A DNA stretch of 64,000 nt, taken from the NCBI RefSeq assembly GCF_000429065.1, contig NZ_AUBD01000010.1, positions 1 through 64,000 of the forward strand. The letters are read 5' to 3'. The position numbers and the translations under genes were made by a program. Position 1 is the stretch's first letter, and each line of letters begins with the position of its first letter. The notes under the pieces were generated by a model, which saw only the letters and a program-made list of their open reading frames with translations, made no database searches and was not told the DNA's origin. Shown in pieces: positions 61,757 through 64,000 of the stretch. The DNA comes from Silanimonas lenta DSM 16282 (GTDB taxonomy: Bacteria > Pseudomonadota > Gammaproteobacteria > Xanthomonadales > Xanthomonadaceae).

Positions 61757-64000
61757 TCAGACGCCGATCGGGTTGGCCTTCTCCGGGTCGATGCCGAAGG
61801 TCTTGATCGCCCGGGCCACGTCCTTGGCGTTCATCTTGCCCTCGGCCGCCAGCGCCGCGATGGCGGCATGGGCGATGTAGTGGCGGTCGACCTCGAAGTG
61901 GCGGCGCAGGTTGGCACGGGTATCCGAACGGCCGAAGCCGTCGGTGCCGAGCACGGTGTAGCGCATCGGCACGAAGGCACGGATCTGGTCGGCGTACTGG
62001 CGCACGTAGTCGGTGGCGGCGATGGCCGGGCCCTGGCGGCCCTCCAGCAGCTCGGTGACATAGGCCTTGCGCGGCGTCTTCGCCTCCGGATGCAGACGGT
62101 TCCAGCGCTCGCAGTCGAAGCCGTCGCGGCGCAGCTCGGTGAAGCTCGGGCAGCTCCAGATGTCGGCCGAAACGCCGAACTCGCGGTCGAGCAGCTCGGC
62201 GGCGGCGATCGCCTCGCGCAGGATGGTGCCCGAGCCCATCAGCTGCACGCGCAGCTCGCCCTTCTTCGGCTTGCCGGCATCCTTCAGCAGGTACATGCCC
62301 TTGATGATCCCTTCCGCGGCGCCTTCCGGCATGTCCGGGTGCGCGTAGTTCTCGTTCATCAGGGTGAGGTAGTAGTACTCGTCCACCTGCTCGGTGAGCA
62401 TGCGCTGCATGCCGTGCTGCAGCACCACCGCCACCTCATAGGCGAAAGTGGGGTCGTAGGGGCGGCAGTTCGGGATGTTGCCGGCCAGCAGGTGCGAGTG
62501 GCCGTCCTCGTGCTGCAGGCCCTCGCCGTTGAGCGTGGTGCGACCGGCGGTGGCGCCGAGCAGGAAGCCGCGGGCGCGCATGTCGGCGGCCTGCCAGGCC
62601 GAGTCGCCCACGCGCTGGAAGCCGAACATCGAATAGAAGATGTAGAACGGCAGCATCGGCACGTCGTTGGTGCTGTAGCTGGTGGCGGCCGCCATCCAGC
62701 TGGCGAAGCTGCCGGCCTCGTTGATGCCCTCCTGCAGCACCTGCCCGGCTTCGTCTTCGCGGTAGAACATCAGCTGGTCGGCGTCCACCGGCTTGTACTT
62801 CTGCCCGTGCGGCGAGTAGATGCCGATCTGGCGGAACAGGCCTTCCATGCCGAAGGTGCGTGCCTCGTCGCAGATGATCGGCACCGTGCGCGGACCCACC
62901 ACCTTGTCGCGCAGGATCACGTTCAGCGCCTGCACGAAGGCCATGGTGGTGCTGATCTCGCGCTCGCCGCTGCTCTTCAGCAGGCGCTCGAAGGCGGACA
63001 GCGCGGGCACCGGCAGCGACTGGCTGGCCTTCCTGCGGCGCTGCGGCAGAGGCCCGCCGAGCGCGGCCCGGCGCGCCTTCAGGTACTGCACCTCGGGCGA
63101 GTCCGGGCCGGGATGGTAGAAGGGCACCGAGGGCAGGTCCTCGTCGCTCACCGGGATGTTGAAGCGGTCGCGGAAGGCCTTCACCGCCGCATCGTCCAGC
63201 TTCTTCTGCTGGTGGGTGATGTTGATCGACTCGCCGGCCTTGCCCATGCCGTAGCCCTTCACCGTCTTGGCGAGGATCACGGTGGGCTGGCCCTTGTGGT
63301 TCACCGCGGCGTGGTAGGCGGCATACACCTTGTGCGGGTCGTGGCCGCCGCGGTTGAGGCGCCAGATGTCCTCGTCGGAGAGCGAGGCCACCATGCGCTT
63401 CGTCTCTTCGTACTTGCCGAAGAAGTGCTCGCGGGTATAGGCGCCGCCGAAGGCCTTGCAGTTCTGGTACTCGCCGTCGACGGTCTCCATCATCAGCTTC
63501 TTCAGGGTGCCGTTGCTGTCCTTGGCCAGCAGCGGATCCCAGTAGCTGCCCCAGATCACCTTGATGACGTTCCAGCCGGCGCCGCGGAACACGCCCTCGA
63601 GTTCCTGGATGATCTTGCCGTTGCCGCGCACCGGGCCATCGAGACGCTGCAGGTTGCAGTTGATGACGAACACCAGGTTGTCGAGGCCCTCGCGACCGGC
63701 CAGCGAGATGGCACCGAGGCTCTCGGGCTCGTCGCACTCGCCATCGCCCATGAAACACCACACCTTGCGGTCGGAGGCCGGCATCAGGCCGCGGGCCTCG
63801 AGGTACTTCCAGAAGCGCGCCTGGTAGATGGCGGCGATGGGACCAAGGCCCATCGACACGGTGGGCGTCTGCCAGAAGTCCGGCATCAGCCAGGGGTGGG
63901 GATAGCTCGAGATGCCCTTGCCATCGACCTCCATGCGGAAGTGGTCGAGCTGCTCTTCGGTGAGCCGCCCTTCGAGGAAGGCACGGGCATAGATGCCGGG
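61757..64000 (-). CDS. aceE: Pyruvate dehydrogenase E1 component, C-terminal part (cut by right edge)
   Basis: AceE decarboxylates pyruvate and transfers the acetyl group to lipoylated E2. The 747 visible residues lack roughly the first 140 of a protein of about 890. The thiamine diphosphate motif is present (CFMGDGECDEPESLG and the following VFVINCNLQRLDGP). The homodimeric-type E1 signature continues with GYGMGKAGE and QHEDGHSHLLAG. The C-terminus ends FGIDPEKANPIGV. E2 and E3 genes are not in the window. Its E2 partner depends on the lipoate made by LipA and LipB at 41116-42804. Confidence 0.95.
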   Translation of the reverse strand, partial: PGIYARAFLEGRLTEEQLDHFRMEVDGKGISSYPHPWLMPDFWQTPTVSMGLGPIAAIYQARFWKYLEARGLMPASDRKVWCFMGDGECDEPESLGAISLAGREGLDNLVFVINCNLQRLDGPVRGNGKIIQELEGVFRGAGWNVIKVIWGSYWDPLLAKDSNGTLKKLMMETVDGEYQNCKAFGGAYTREHFFGKYEETKRMVASLSDEDIWRLNRGGHDPHKVYAAYHAAVNHKGQPTVILAKTVKGYGMGKAGESINITHQQKKLDDAAVKAFRDRFNIPVSDEDLPSVPFYHPGPDSPEVQYLKARRAALGGPLPQRRRKASQSLPVPALSAFERLLKSSGEREISTTMAFVQALNVILRDKVVGPRTVPIICDEARTFGMEGLFRQIGIYSPHGQKYKPVDADQLMFYREDEAGQVLQEGINEAGSFASWMAAATSYSTNDVPMLPFYIFYSMFGFQRVGDSAWQAADMRARGFLLGATAGRTTLNGEGLQHEDGHSHLLAGNIPNCRPYDPTFAYEVAVVLQHGMQRMLTEQVDEYYYLTLMNENYAHPDMPEGAAEGIIKGMYLLKDAGKPKKGELRVQLMGSGTILREAIAAAELLDREFGVSADIWSCPSFTELRRDGFDCERWNRLHPEAKTPRKAYVTELLEGRQGPAIAATDYVRQYADQIRAFVPMRYTVLGTDGFGRSDTRANLRRHFEVDRHYIAHAAIAALAAEGKMNAKDVARAIKTFGIDPEKANPIGV

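Overview
The window is a very G+C-rich chromosomal segment, almost fully coding, from a gammaproteobacterium of the Xanthomonadaceae/Lysobacteraceae type. Pointers to that group are gshB next to a tonB-like gene and divergent from pilG-pilI-pilJ-pilL, a separate relA with a degenerate hydrolase region, mreBCD-mrdA-rodA running on to mltB-rlpA-dacC-lipB-lipA, and a TonB-dependent receptor with typical sequence. This is inference from gene content; no rRNA or marker gene is present. I saw no tRNA, rRNA, CRISPR array, transposase, integrase or phage gene.

Layout. 1-6807 (minus): twitching chemosensory operon pilG-pilI-pilJ-pilL, with pilL cut by the left edge. 6994-8839 (plus): gshB and a tonB-like gene. 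8808-14467 (minus): tsaB, yoaA, a TPR lipoprotein and mrcB. 14642-19285 (plus): a giant three-domain glycosyltransferase with a freshly duplicated coiled-coil unit. 19269-22270 (minus): a membrane TPR protein and relA. 22329-27372: a small secreted protein (plus), hrpA (minus), dps (plus). 27353-31467 (minus): a possible orphan small ORF, coaX, birA, plsY and a DAK2-DegV fusion that looks like a single-chain fatty acid kinase. 31628-32693 (plus): a small secreted protein and mtfA. 32663-36427 (minus): a membrane-anchored Nudix protein, a secreted protein, phoQ, phoP and a small secreted protein.

36977-52558 (minus) is a long envelope and lipoate block: mreB-mreC-mreD-mrdA-rodA, then mltB-rlpA-dacC-ybeD-lipB-lipA-prc-dusA-ctlX. 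It is interrupted between mltB and rodA, and bounded after ctlX, by copies of a roughly 126-bp palindromic repeat. 52808-59908: a PfkB-family kinase, a TonB-dependent receptor, a terminator, then a divergent pair of TPR proteins carrying a sulfotransferase and an aspartyl/asparaginyl hydroxylase domain. 59895-64000 (minus): rsuA, rsmC and aceE, the last cut by the right edge.

Themes. Most genes serve cell-wall synthesis and shape (mrcB, mreBCD, mrdA, rodA, mltB, rlpA, dacC), surface and envelope function (pil genes, TonB, receptor, glycosyltransferase, PhoPQ, Prc) or lipid and cofactor supply (plsY, DAK2-DegV, lipAB, coaX, birA, aceE). Neighbours are packed with 1-14 bp overlaps, and five convergent gene pairs overlap by 8-32 bp, leaving no room for terminators. 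The most unusual items are the DAK2-DegV/plsY pair, the receptor/sulfotransferase/hydroxylase cluster, the palindromic repeat family, the 297-bp duplication in the glycosyltransferase and the 18-bp tandem array in pilL.
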